Assembly: GCA_905215855.1 (NCBI GenBank)
Contig: CAJMRT010000008.1
Coordinates: 1 to 62,751 of the forward strand
Length of the DNA stretch: 62,751 nucleotides
DNA from: an uncultured bacterium
Lineage (GTDB): Bacteria; Bacillota; Clostridia; Oscillospirales; Acutalibacteraceae
Reading direction: 5' to 3'
A model generated the notes under the pieces. The model did not search any database. It was not told where the DNA came from and saw only the letters and a program-made list of their open reading frames with translations. Positions 34,742-43,757 of the stretch are shown here, in pieces. Numbering within the stretch: position 1 is the first letter of the stretch; each line of letters opens with the position of its first letter. A program made the position numbers and the translations under genes.

Positions 34742-35938
34742 TTATTTTGAGCTTTTATCGGATGCCGATGTTGTTGACGCCGATGTTGTAGGCTCAACCG
34801 CAACGAAGAAGAGTTCGGGCTTATACTTGTCAATAACCGAAGTGTTTTCTTCATACTTGAGTTTCTCTGCAAGACTGTCAATGTACTTTGAAAATTCGTC
34901 TGACTTCATTGACGCAAGTACACCGGCTCTGTTTGATTCGTTGCCGATATAGCTGTCAACATCCTTGCTGATGTCTTTCTTATAAACGAGATAGTAGATT
35001 GCGCTGTCGCCGCTGCCGACCTTGAGAGTTTCAGCCTTGCCTGTTTTAAGCTTGCCGATAGCCTCTTTAAGCTCGTCACCGATTGAGCTCTTGTCGAGAA
35101 CTTCTACATTTGAAACAGAAGAATCTTTCTCCGAACCGCTTGACTTCTTGTATGATGCAATAATATCTTCAAAAGAACCGCCCTTGTTAAGGTCATTCTT
35201 GTAGCCGTTAAGCTGATCCTCAACCTTCTTGATTTCCTTGTCGCTCATTGCAACATTCTTTGATGAACCTGCCTCATCTTTTGTTGATGTGTAGAGGTTT
35301 ACAGGGAGATATGAATAATCTGTGTAGTTTTCTTTGAAATACTTTGTAAGGTCGGCGTCGGAAACTTCCTTTGAACCGCCCTTGCCGTAAACTGCTTTGA
35401 AGAGAGCCTCATACTTTGTGTTGTAGAGAGTTGTGCAGTATGCAAAGCTGTCGAGTGAAACGCCGTACTTTTCATACTGCTTCTTCATCGGCATTACATA
35501 ACCCTGTGACGCATACGGACCGACATTCCAGTATGATTCAGCCTGACTTGTTGCTGAATCAAGAGTTGCTTGACCGATGTTTACATTTTCCTTTTTAAGC
35601 TGTTCGTCAACTACGAGGTAGCTGAGGCACATTTTCTTTGCCTGATCCTTAATCCACTCTCTTGCAACCTGCTCTTTGCCGTCATCATCCTTGATTTTTT
35701 CATCAAGCCACTTGTCCGATGTCGAATCATAATCGTCAAGCTTTTTAGCATATGACTCAGCCTGACTGTAAGCTGCGTTAAGTGAATAGATATAAACGCC
35801 GATAGCAAGCTCGTTGTCGCTTGTCTTATACGACCATTCTTTGCTGAGAGTTGTGGGTGTACAACCTGCAATTGCAAAAACTGAGAACATCATAACAATT
35901 GCAAGTAAAAATGAACCAACCTTGATATTAGGCTTCAT
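34742..35938 (-). CDS. PrsA/SurA-like lipoprotein foldase
   Basis: A 398-residue protein. The lipoprotein signal ends in IAGC (Cys26). Helical N- and C-terminal segments surround a central region that resembles a parvulin-type peptidyl-prolyl isomerase only weakly (GGSFEDIIASYKKSS and LKTGKAETLKVGSG match the usual parvulin ends). The C-terminus is a Thr/Ser-rich tail. Such proteins help exported proteins fold outside the membrane. A promoter lies directly upstream and mfd precedes it, an order (pth, mfd, prsA) often seen in Clostridia. Catalytic activity is uncertain because the domain is divergent. Confidence 0.78.
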   Translation of the reverse strand: MKPNIKVGSFLLAIVMMFSVFAIAGCTPTTLSKEWSYKTSDNELAIGVYIYSLNAAYSQAESYAKKLDDYDSTSDKWLDEKIKDDDGKEQVAREWIKDQAKKMCLSYLVVDEQLKKENVNIGQATLDSATSQAESYWNVGPYASQGYVMPMKKQYEKYGVSLDSFAYCTTLYNTKYEALFKAVYGKGGSKEVSDADLTKYFKENYTDYSYLPVNLYTSTKDEAGSSKNVAMSDKEIKKVEDQLNGYKNDLNKGGSFEDIIASYKKSSGSEKDSSVSNVEVLDKSSIGDELKEAIGKLKTGKAETLKVGSGDSAIYYLVYKKDISKDVDSYIGNESNRAGVLASMKSDEFSKYIDSLAEKLKYEENTSVIDKYKPELFFVAVEPTTSASTTSASDKSSK

Positions 35939-36016
35939 AGTTTTTTACCGTCCTTTAAAAAAATTAAATGCTAAGTGTCCTGCAAAACACACTTTCACAG
36001 GATAATGTACCTTACG

Positions 36017-36045
36017 ATTATACACAAAAAATTTATCATTGTCTA
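36017..36045 (-). promoter_or_regulatory. Sigma-A promoter of the PrsA-like gene
   Basis: On the minus strand TAGACA (36045-36040), 17 bases, TATAAT (36022-36017). It separates this gene from the mfd unit. Confidence 0.65.
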
Positions 36046-36144
36046 CATTTTTATAAAATTTTGTTGAGAAAATCCTACAAAAAGCAGTAATTTTGTACTT
36101 TCAAGGAAAATTTTTCCTGCAAATCTCGCCTTTAAAGCCAAAAC

Positions 36145-39100
36145 TTACTGTACACCGAAAATTTTGGTGAGGGTTTCAAGCGGAGCGGTGCTGTTTTTAC
36201 ACTCGACCGCAACACACGGTTTTGCCCCTGCAACAAGTTTTGCTTTTCCGCCCAAAGCAATGAGCAAGTCGGCAACCTGTGGTGACTTGAGCTCGTTTAC
36301 ATAGAGCATAAGTGTTGTGCCGTTCTGTCTGATTTCGTAAACGCCCATTGAGTAAGCCTTGTTACGCACAAGGGCAATGTCAATAAGTCCGAGAACCGAG
36401 TTCGGAATTTTGCCGAATCTGTCCTGAAGTTCGTCAATAACATCGTCAGCGTCCTCATTACTGCGGATATCGGCAATTCTGCGGTAAACATCAAGGCGGA
36501 GCGTGAGGCTTTCAACATAGCTTTCGGGAATATGAGCGTCAACCGAAATATCAATAAGACAGTCGAGGTCTTTGGTGACATTCTGCTCGCCCTTTTCTTC
36601 ACTCACTGCCTCGTCAAGAAGTTTGAGGTACATATCGTAACCGACCGACTCCATATGACCGTGCTGTTGTGCACCCATAATATTGCCCGCACCACGCAGT
36701 TCAAGGTCACGCATTGCAATGCGGAAGCCGCTGCCGAATTCTGTAAATTCTCTGATTGCGGCAAGCCTTTTCTGCTGAATTTCCGTGAGGACCTTATTCC
36801 GTCTGAAGGTAAAGTATGCGTAGGCTCTTCGTGAACTTCTGCCCACACGACCTCTCAGCTGATGCAACTGTGAAAGTCCCATACAGTCGGCATTTTCTAT
36901 AATAAGGGTGTTTGCGTTCGGCAAATCGACACCTGTTTCGATGATTGTTGTGCAGACAAGCACATCAATCTCCTGTTCAAGCATCTGTCGCCAAACTTCG
37001 CTGAGCTCGCCCTCTTTCATTTTGCCGTGACCGATTGCGATTTTGGCTTCGGGAATTGCCTCCTGAATTTTTGCGGCACATGATGAAATTGTTTCAACAT
37101 TGTTATGAAGGTAGAACACCTGACCGCCGCGGCGGAGTTCACGGCGGATTGCCTCGTTGATAACCGCATCATCGTGTTCAAGCACATAGGTCTGAACAGG
37201 CTGACGGTTTGTCGGCGCTTCTTCGATAACGCTCATATCACGCAGACCGCTCATTGCCATATTGAGGGTTCTCGGAATAGGCGTAGCCGAAAGCGTAAGC
37301 ACATCTACATTTTTGCACAGTTCCTTGAATCTTTCTTTTTGAGCAACACCGAAACGCTGTTCCTCATCTATGATTGCAAGTCCGAGGTCACGGAATTCAA
37401 CATCCTTCTGCACAAGTCTGTGAGTTCCGACGATCATATCAATTTCTCCTCGCTTTAGCTTTTGGAGAATTTCTTTCTGCTGTTTTGGGGTACGGAATCT
37501 TGAAAGCAGTTCCACACGAACGGGATAGCCCTCAAAACGCTTGATTACCGTCTGATAATGCTGCCATGCGAGAATTGTTGTGGGGCAGAGCAATGCACAT
37601 TGCTTTGAATCTGCAATACACTTAAAAGCGGCACGGAGTGCAACCTCTGTTTTGCCGAATCCGACATCACCGCAGAGAAGTCTGTCCATCGGCGACGAAC
37701 GCATCATATCGTGCTTGATTTCCTCACAACAACGCAGCTGGTCGGGAGTTTCGTCATATTCAAAGCTGAGTTCAAAATCTCTCTGCCACTCGTTGTCTGC
37801 CGAAAAGGCATAGCCCTTGGCTTTCATACGCTGTGAGTAAAGCTCAATAAGCTCCTTGGCAATGTCCTTGACAGAGGTTTTAACCCTTGCCTTTGCCTTT
37901 TGCCAGTCGCCCGAACCGAGTCGATTAAGCTTGACCCTTGAATCCTCTTTAGGACCGATATATTTTGCAACCATATCAAGCTGTGTAACGGGCACATAAA
38001 GCACATCGCCCTTTGCGTAGTCAATCTTGATATAGTCCTTTATAACTCCGTGGGTATCAATTTTTCTTATACCGCCGAACACACCGATACCGTGAACATT
38101 GTGTACAACATAATCGCCGGGAGCAAGTTCGGAAAGACTGTAAATTTCCTGTCCGGTCTTTTTTTTCTTCTTTTTGGACTTTTCAGGTCGATACGAAACC
38201 TGACTGTAAGTTATTGCAAAAAACTTTTGTGACGGATACTCAAAGCCCGCACTCAATGCACCCTGCATAACAAGCAATTCGCCCTTTGAAATCTTATCCG
38301 CACCCTCGCTGTAAACCGCCTTTATGCCGTCTGCGTTAAAGGTGTCACAAAGATTTTTGGCAGCTCTTTCTGTTCCTGCAAATATAACGCCCTTGCTTTC
38401 GGGGGTAAAAAGTCCGTCAACATCCTCTTTTAGCTGTTTATACGAACCGCCCCACGCCGAGAGCTGTTTTGTTGAAAAGCTGATGATTTCCGACAGCTTG
38501 ATAGGCATGCTTCCGTGAACAAAGTTTTCAAGCACGATTGTTCCGTGACTTTGCAAAAACTCGGTACATTCATTGAATGTGAGCGCAAAGCGGTCAAAAC
38601 CTCTGCAAAGAGTTCCGTCTTCAAAGCCTTGCATAAGGGTTTCATTGCTGATAAAGTCCATTGACTTTCCCCGTTCCTGAATTGCGGTAAATTCGGACGC
38701 AAAAACGAGGGTATTTCTGTCGAGATAATCAAAAAGCGACTCGGGTTTATCGTAAATCTGATTGATAAATTTGTCCGCATTGGCAATCATTGCACCGCTG
38801 CGGATAAGCTCTGCCTCGGAGAAAAGTTTTTCCTTGGCCTTTGCGCTGTTCTTGGAACGGAGGAGCTTTGCCTTGTGTTCAATTTTGTCTGCAATGGCGG
38901 CTCTGTCCTCAATTACTATTTCGGTTGAGGGCGAAAGTGTAATTTTGTCAGCCTTTTTGAATCTTCTCTGAGTTTCAATGTCAAAATAGCTGAGGTCGGT
39001 AATTTCATCGCCCCAGAACTCGCATCTGACGGGGTAGTCGCTGTCGGGCATAAAGAAGTCGAGAATACCGCCCCTGAGTGAAAACTGACCACTGCCCTCT

Positions 39101-39603
39101 ACCGCATCAAAGCGTTCGTAGCCGAGCAGAGTAAGTGCCTTTGTCGCCTTTTCAAGCGAGAGCTCCCTGCCCTCTTCAAATTCAATAACCGACTGTTCAA
39201 GCACATTTCTCGGAACGGTAAGCTGTGCCGCCGCATCAACACACGCAATTGCAACATCACATTCGTGGTTGAGAAGCTTGAGCAAAACTTTAAGTCTTGC
39301 GTGTTCGTACTCGTGCGAACGGCTCTGAAAGTCAAGAAAGTTGAAGTCACGCACAGGATAAACATAGGCACGCAGTCCCATACACGAAAGGTCGTTACAC
39401 AGGGTTTGCGCCTCTTTTTCATCGGAGGCAAGACAAAATGCCGTGACGCCCTTGAGGCGGCACAGCGCATAGATGATATTTGATTTGTTAATTGTTGAAA
39501 GTCCCGAAGCACAGACCGTTCTGCCCGGCTTGACATTCTTTTCAAGTGTTTTGAAAACGGGCGAGTCTTTCAGAACATCAACAAGAAAGTTGAGATTATT
39601 CAT
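36145..39603 (-). CDS. mfd: Transcription-repair coupling factor
   Basis: A 1152-residue protein of full Mfd length. The UvrB-homology region is at the N-terminus. The RNA polymerase-interacting domain begins with the ELAPGDYVVHNVHGIGVFGG region. Superfamily 2 translocase motifs follow: LLCGDVGFGKTEVALRAAF (Walker A), IIDEEQRFGV (Walker B) and LSATPIPRTLNMA, then QLHQLRGRVGRS and a C-terminal TRCF domain. Mfd dislodges polymerase stalled at DNA damage and recruits UvrA. AAAGGGACA precedes the ATG, and the gene lies 14 bases after pth in one operon. Confidence 0.98.
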   Translation of the reverse strand: MNNLNFLVDVLKDSPVFKTLEKNVKPGRTVCASGLSTINKSNIIYALCRLKGVTAFCLASDEKEAQTLCNDLSCMGLRAYVYPVRDFNFLDFQSRSHEYEHARLKVLLKLLNHECDVAIACVDAAAQLTVPRNVLEQSVIEFEEGRELSLEKATKALTLLGYERFDAVEGSGQFSLRGGILDFFMPDSDYPVRCEFWGDEITDLSYFDIETQRRFKKADKITLSPSTEIVIEDRAAIADKIEHKAKLLRSKNSAKAKEKLFSEAELIRSGAMIANADKFINQIYDKPESLFDYLDRNTLVFASEFTAIQERGKSMDFISNETLMQGFEDGTLCRGFDRFALTFNECTEFLQSHGTIVLENFVHGSMPIKLSEIISFSTKQLSAWGGSYKQLKEDVDGLFTPESKGVIFAGTERAAKNLCDTFNADGIKAVYSEGADKISKGELLVMQGALSAGFEYPSQKFFAITYSQVSYRPEKSKKKKKKTGQEIYSLSELAPGDYVVHNVHGIGVFGGIRKIDTHGVIKDYIKIDYAKGDVLYVPVTQLDMVAKYIGPKEDSRVKLNRLGSGDWQKAKARVKTSVKDIAKELIELYSQRMKAKGYAFSADNEWQRDFELSFEYDETPDQLRCCEEIKHDMMRSSPMDRLLCGDVGFGKTEVALRAAFKCIADSKQCALLCPTTILAWQHYQTVIKRFEGYPVRVELLSRFRTPKQQKEILQKLKRGEIDMIVGTHRLVQKDVEFRDLGLAIIDEEQRFGVAQKERFKELCKNVDVLTLSATPIPRTLNMAMSGLRDMSVIEEAPTNRQPVQTYVLEHDDAVINEAIRRELRRGGQVFYLHNNVETISSCAAKIQEAIPEAKIAIGHGKMKEGELSEVWRQMLEQEIDVLVCTTIIETGVDLPNANTLIIENADCMGLSQLHQLRGRVGRSSRRAYAYFTFRRNKVLTEIQQKRLAAIREFTEFGSGFRIAMRDLELRGAGNIMGAQQHGHMESVGYDMYLKLLDEAVSEEKGEQNVTKDLDCLIDISVDAHIPESYVESLTLRLDVYRRIADIRSNEDADDVIDELQDRFGKIPNSVLGLIDIALVRNKAYSMGVYEIRQNGTTLMLYVNELKSPQVADLLIALGGKAKLVAGAKPCVAVECKNSTAPLETLTKIFGVQ

Positions 39604-39617
39604 TTCTTTGTCCCTTT

Positions 39618-40211
39618 TCAGTTGAACAAATTCATAGCACGGTCGGTTTTGCCGTCAATAATCAGCTCGATTGCTTTTTCGGCATTGTCAAAAATTTCAT
39701 CAAGCTTTTTCATTTCATCTGGAGTGAACTTTGAAAGCACCCAGTCGGCAAGGTCCCAGTCGGGATTTGGCTTTGCGCCTATGCCAACCTTGATGCGGGG
39801 GAATTTATCGCTTCCGCTGAGATAGATTATACTGCGCATTCCTCTTTGACCGCCGTCACTGCCCTTTGAACGGATACGCATTTTTCCGACATCAAGCGAG
39901 ATATCGTCAAAAATTACAATGACATTTTCGGGCGGAATTTTATAGAAATTCATTGCCTCAACAACTGCCTGACCGCTGTTGTTCATATATGTTGTGGGCT
40001 TCATCAGCATAACCTTTGCACCGTTTACGGTACAAGTGCCGATAAAGCTTTTGTATTTTATCCTGTTTACCTCACAACCGAGCTTGTCAGCGATGCTGTC
40101 AATTGCAAGCCAGCCTGCGTTGTGACGGGTGTTTTCGTATTTTCTGTCGGGATTGCCGAGTCCGACTACAATGTACTCAACCGACCCTGTTGATTTGTTT
40201 TTTCCGAACAT
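39618..40211 (-). CDS. pth: Peptidyl-tRNA hydrolase
   Basis: A 197-residue protein. IVGLGNPDRKYENTRHNAG contains the family signature with the catalytic His. LMKPTTYMNNSGQAV and the IIYLSGSDKFPRIKVGIG region follow. It releases tRNA from prematurely dropped peptidyl-tRNA. GAGGG lies upstream of the ATG. The pth-mfd pairing is widespread in Firmicutes. Confidence 0.97.
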   Translation of the reverse strand: MFGKNKSTGSVEYIVVGLGNPDRKYENTRHNAGWLAIDSIADKLGCEVNRIKYKSFIGTCTVNGAKVMLMKPTTYMNNSGQAVVEAMNFYKIPPENVIVIFDDISLDVGKMRIRSKGSDGGQRGMRSIIYLSGSDKFPRIKVGIGAKPNPDWDLADWVLSKFTPDEMKKLDEIFDNAEKAIELIIDGKTDRAMNLFN

Positions 40212-40255
40212 ATCAGTTTCCCTCTTATTTATATTATATGTATCTGAAATTTAAA

Positions 40256-41536
40256 TTAACCTTTTCCGAAGCTTACAACAACCCAGTCATCGTTGCCAAG
40301 ATGATAAGGATTTCCGCAATACGGGCAGTTGCGTTCTCTTGTTGCGTCAAAGCTTGCGCCACAGCTTTTACAGGTTACTTTTTTCATTGTGAAAACTCCG
40401 TCATCCATGGCGTTCACACTTCTGCAAACGGTAAGTCTGAACTTTTCGTCTTTAACCCTAAATGAAGAATTTTTGTTCTTCACGGTTGTTGCGTAAACGG
40501 TCATATCAACATAGCAACAGCCGTTTGTGACATTGAATGAATTAAGCTTTGACACACCTCTGTACTTGATGTCAACAATATCTCCGAAAGGATTTTTCAT
40601 CGGAGCGCCCTCATAGACTGCAAGGTTTGTGTAATCATCGCTGAAAATCATAATTTTGAGCAAAGCAAGCACCTTGCCGATAAAGTATTCATATGAGAAG
40701 TTAGGATTAACCTCTTTCATAAGCCACGGAAGTCTTTTCTGACAATTGAAGTGCGGACCTATCATCGGAATGCTCTTTGCCGCACCGACAAAAAGTCCGA
40801 AAAGCGTTTTTAATGCCCATGCAAGGTACCCCGCCAAAAGTCCGCCGAGCAGTACGGGGATTGCTCTTATGCCGATTTCATAGACCATATTTGCGGTTGC
40901 GGGATCAAAAGTTCCGTCCTTTACAACCACCCATACCGTAAATGCCGCAACGGCGGCAATTCCGCCGAGAAGGTACGGAGCAAGCACTTTTTTCGTTGAC
41001 TTGTTCGCAAGCGAATAGGTTTTTACAAAGTAGAAGTTTGTAACCTTCGGGAACAAATCGTCCATAATAAAGCGAGTTTTGCAGTTTTTACAACCGTTGA
41101 GAAGCTCTCTTACACTGCTTACCGCACCGCAGTTCGGACACGAACACGCAACCTCGGAATTTTGGTTTTCAAGCCTTGTAATCATTGTGTAGAAGAAAAA
41201 TCTGTCCTTGATTTTTTTCTTTTTCTTTCCGTCTTTAAAGTATTTCTCCGTGACCTCATATGTCTTTGTCGCAATGTTACTCTTACATTCGCCCATATCG
41301 TAGGCAGTAAAAGCATTTACCGGGGTTTCATCCTTCACCGTTTCCTTATCGGTAAAAGCGGTCTGAATCCTTACACCCTTTTCGTCAAGTCGTTTCTTCT
41401 GCAGGTCAAGCGCAAAGTCGAGGTCGATTGACGCAATATCCGGATTTTTGCCCTCATTGCACCACACTTCGTACTCATCGACAAAGCTGTTCATTATTTT
41501 GTTATCTGAATCGGAGCCGTAAACTATACCAAACAA
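40256..41536 (-). CDS. Double zinc-ribbon membrane protein
   Basis: A 426-residue protein. It starts at a TTG (41536) with AGGGTGA 8 bases upstream. A CxxC pair (CPNCG...CKNC) near residues 134-155 forms one zinc site and a second ribbon (CKSCG...CPYCG) lies near the C-terminus. Between them are two or three hydrophobic segments (about residues 188-260) and a soluble domain of about 130 residues that may be Tim44/DUF-like. It lies 44 bases before pth on the same strand. The function is unknown; the architecture recurs in Ruminococcaceae. Confidence 0.7.
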   Translation of the reverse strand: MFGIVYGSDSDNKIMNSFVDEYEVWCNEGKNPDIASIDLDFALDLQKKRLDEKGVRIQTAFTDKETVKDETPVNAFTAYDMGECKSNIATKTYEVTEKYFKDGKKKKKIKDRFFFYTMITRLENQNSEVACSCPNCGAVSSVRELLNGCKNCKTRFIMDDLFPKVTNFYFVKTYSLANKSTKKVLAPYLLGGIAAVAAFTVWVVVKDGTFDPATANMVYEIGIRAIPVLLGGLLAGYLAWALKTLFGLFVGAAKSIPMIGPHFNCQKRLPWLMKEVNPNFSYEYFIGKVLALLKIMIFSDDYTNLAVYEGAPMKNPFGDIVDIKYRGVSKLNSFNVTNGCCYVDMTVYATTVKNKNSSFRVKDEKFRLTVCRSVNAMDDGVFTMKKVTCKSCGASFDATRERNCPYCGNPYHLGNDDWVVVSFGKG

Positions 41537-41601
41537 AATTAAATCACCCTCACATATTGTACCGTTTTATCCCTGAAAAATTTGCAGTAAAACTGCGAAA
41601 C

Positions 41602-41623
41602 GGCGGGTTAGTCAAAACCCGCC
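41602..41623 (-). terminator. Probable terminator after prs
   Basis: GGCGGGTT (41602-41609) pairs with AACCCGCC (41616-41623). The T-run on the minus strand is short. Confidence 0.5.
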
Positions 41624-41654
41624 TGTTTATTCACATAATTAAATTGTTTGCTTA

Positions 41655-42614
41655 TCAACCGAAAGCGGCTGTGAAAGGCTTGTCATTATAGATTCTTGCG
41701 ATAGCCTCTGCAAATGTAGGCGCAACAGGAAGAATTGTGAACTTGTCAATCATCTTTTCCTTCGGAACAGGAATTGTGTCAAGAAGAACAACTTCCTTGA
41801 TGGCACTGTTCTGAATTCTTTCAATTGCAGGACCGGAAAGAACTGCGTGAGTAGCACAAGCGTAAACCTCTGTTGCACCGCCCTTTTCAACAATAGCATT
41901 AGCGGCATTGCAGAGAGTACCTGCTGTGTCGATCATATCGTCAACAAGGATAACCTTCTTACCCTTTGCGTCACCGATGATGTTCATAACCTCACAAACA
42001 TTAGCCTTCGGTCTTCTCTTGTCGATAATAGCAAGACCTGTGCCGATTTTTGAAGCGAAGTTTCTTGAACGGGTTACAGAACCGAGGTCGGGAGATACAA
42101 CGATATAATCATCATTTTTGCCGCCGATTTTTTCTCTCATGTGGTTGGCAAGAAGTGATGCGCCCTGAAGGTGGTCAACAGGAATGTTGAAGAAGCCCTG
42201 AATCTGATTTGCGTGAAGATCCATTGTAAGCACACGGTCAGCACCTGCACAGGTGATGATGTCTGCACAAAGCTTAGCCGAGATCGGATCTCTTGCCTTA
42301 GCTTTTCTGTCCTGTCTTGCATAACCGAAGTATGGCATAACAACTGTGATTCTTGCAGCAGACGCACGCTTCATGGCATCAATCATTATGAGCATTTCCA
42401 TAAGATTGTCGTTGACGGGAGCACAGGTTGACTGAACAATAAAGCAGTCGCTGCCACGAACAGATTCGTGAAGAGAAACAGAGATTTCGCCGTCCGAGAA
42501 CTGTGTACAGTCACTCTTACCAAGCGGCAGACCGAGACAGCCTGCAATTCCCTGAGCTACATCAACATTTGAACTGCCGGTGAAAATTTTAATGTCCTTA
42601 CCGTGAAAATTCAT
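41655..42614 (-). CDS. prs: Ribose-phosphate pyrophosphokinase
   Basis: A 319-residue protein, the usual length. Motifs are FSDGEISVSLHESVRG, PYFGYARQDRKAKARDPISA (the ATP-binding flexible loop), DLHANQIQGFF and the PRPP-binding VDDMIDTAGT. It makes PRPP from ribose 5-phosphate and ATP for nucleotide, His and Trp synthesis. It follows the GlmU-like gene by 62 bases; glmU-prs is a conserved Firmicute pair. Confidence 0.97.
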   Translation of the reverse strand: MNFHGKDIKIFTGSSNVDVAQGIAGCLGLPLGKSDCTQFSDGEISVSLHESVRGSDCFIVQSTCAPVNDNLMEMLIMIDAMKRASAARITVVMPYFGYARQDRKAKARDPISAKLCADIITCAGADRVLTMDLHANQIQGFFNIPVDHLQGASLLANHMREKIGGKNDDYIVVSPDLGSVTRSRNFASKIGTGLAIIDKRRPKANVCEVMNIIGDAKGKKVILVDDMIDTAGTLCNAANAIVEKGGATEVYACATHAVLSGPAIERIQNSAIKEVVLLDTIPVPKEKMIDKFTILPVAPTFAEAIARIYNDKPFTAAFG

Positions 42615-42676
42615 TGCAATAACTCCTTTGAATTTTAATGTGTGTAGTATATGTTTACCAATGATTAACCGAGCAA

Positions 42677-43426
42677 TTAACAGCTGTAACCCTTTGCTCT
42701 TGCAATTTCGTTAAGCTGTTCAAGCTGAGCCGGATCATTTGCACCCAGAACCGTATCACTGCACTGAGCCGTGAATGCTCCGACCTTTCTTCCGTCCTCA
42801 AGCAAAAGCTTGATTGCGTCGGGAAGATAATATTCCTTTGCGCTGTTATCCGACTTGATTCTGTCGAGAACCGAAAGAAGAAGCTGACAATCAAACCAGA
42901 AACCGCCCGAGTTTACTTCATTTATTTTGAGAGTTTCCTCATCAGCGTCTTTCTGCTCAACAATTGCACGCAGATTTCCGTTTTCGTCACGGACAATTCT
43001 GCCGTAACCTGTCGGATCGTCAACCTTTGCGGAAATAACCGTTGCGGCACAACCGTTCTCAATATGAGCCTTCAGGGAATCCTCAATAGTCTTGCTGTCC
43101 ATAAACGGAGCATCGCCGTTGAGAATAATAACATTGCCGCTGTGCTTTTTAAGGAAATCCTTTGCCATCATCACAGCGTGACCTGTTCCGAGTCTTTCAG
43201 CCTGAAACACGCTTTCAACGGAAAAATCGAGGGTTGAAAGATACTCTTCGACACACTCTTTTTTAAAGCCCTTGACAACACAGATGTCGTCAATACCGAC
43301 TTTCCTTAAAGCCGACATAACCCAGCAGAGCATCGGTCTGCCGAGCACCTCCGACAATGTTTTCGGTTTGTCGGATTTCATTCTTTTGCCCTCGCCGCCT
43401 GCGAGGATAACGGCACAATTCTTCAT
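42677..43426 (-). CDS. GlmU-like nucleotidyltransferase, pyrophosphorylase domain only
   Basis: About 249 residues from the ATG at 43426, with AAAGGAG upstream. It carries ILAGGEGKRMKSDKPK (nucleotide binding), LNGDAPFMDS (metal), GYGRIVRD and NEVNSGGFWF, matching the N-terminal uridyltransferase half of GlmU. The left-handed beta-helix acetyltransferase domain of normal GlmU (about 450 residues in all) is absent, and the frame ends cleanly. Acetylation of glucosamine-1-phosphate must be done elsewhere if this is the UDP-GlcNAc enzyme. The position before prs supports GlmU ancestry. Confidence 0.85.
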   Translation of the reverse strand: MKNCAVILAGGEGKRMKSDKPKTLSEVLGRPMLCWVMSALRKVGIDDICVVKGFKKECVEEYLSTLDFSVESVFQAERLGTGHAVMMAKDFLKKHSGNVIILNGDAPFMDSKTIEDSLKAHIENGCAATVISAKVDDPTGYGRIVRDENGNLRAIVEQKDADEETLKINEVNSGGFWFDCQLLLSVLDRIKSDNSAKEYYLPDAIKLLLEDGRKVGAFTAQCSDTVLGANDPAQLEQLNEIARAKGYSC

Positions 43427-43654
43427 TTTTTCTCCTTTTATCTGTGACAAAACAACAAAGATGCAGACAGTCCTGTCACAAGGCACTCGTTCATACCATA
43501 ATATTATCTCACAAAAATCACAAATTTCAAGAGAAAATTACAAAAATCGGGCAAAAAAAGGCATTTTAAACGATTTATACAATATTGTCGAAAATAAAAC
43601 CTGTTTTTTATAAGAAAAAAGTTTGAAAAAAATATAGCTATTTTGACCAAAGTT

Positions 43655-43714
43655 TGTTATAATATTCGATAGGCTTATACAAGCAGGCAGGTTTTACCAA
43701 GGGGTAAGTCTGCC
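43655..43714 (+). promoter_or_regulatory. Extended -10 promoter and leader hairpin of ppdK
   Basis: TGTTATAAT (43655-43663) is an extended -10; no good -35 is seen. In the leader GGCAG (43686-43690) pairs with CTGCC (43710-43714) and TTACC (43694-43698) with GGTAA (43703-43707), with loop AAGG. It may stabilise the transcript. I do not recognise a riboswitch. Confidence 0.5.
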
Positions 43715-43757
43715 ACAGCCGTATATCTAAATTTATTTTTTAGGAGGATTACCAGTT

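Noticed and set aside
43686..43714. Riboswitch upstream of ppdK
   Set aside because: Only one simple hairpin is present; no known aptamer core could be matched.
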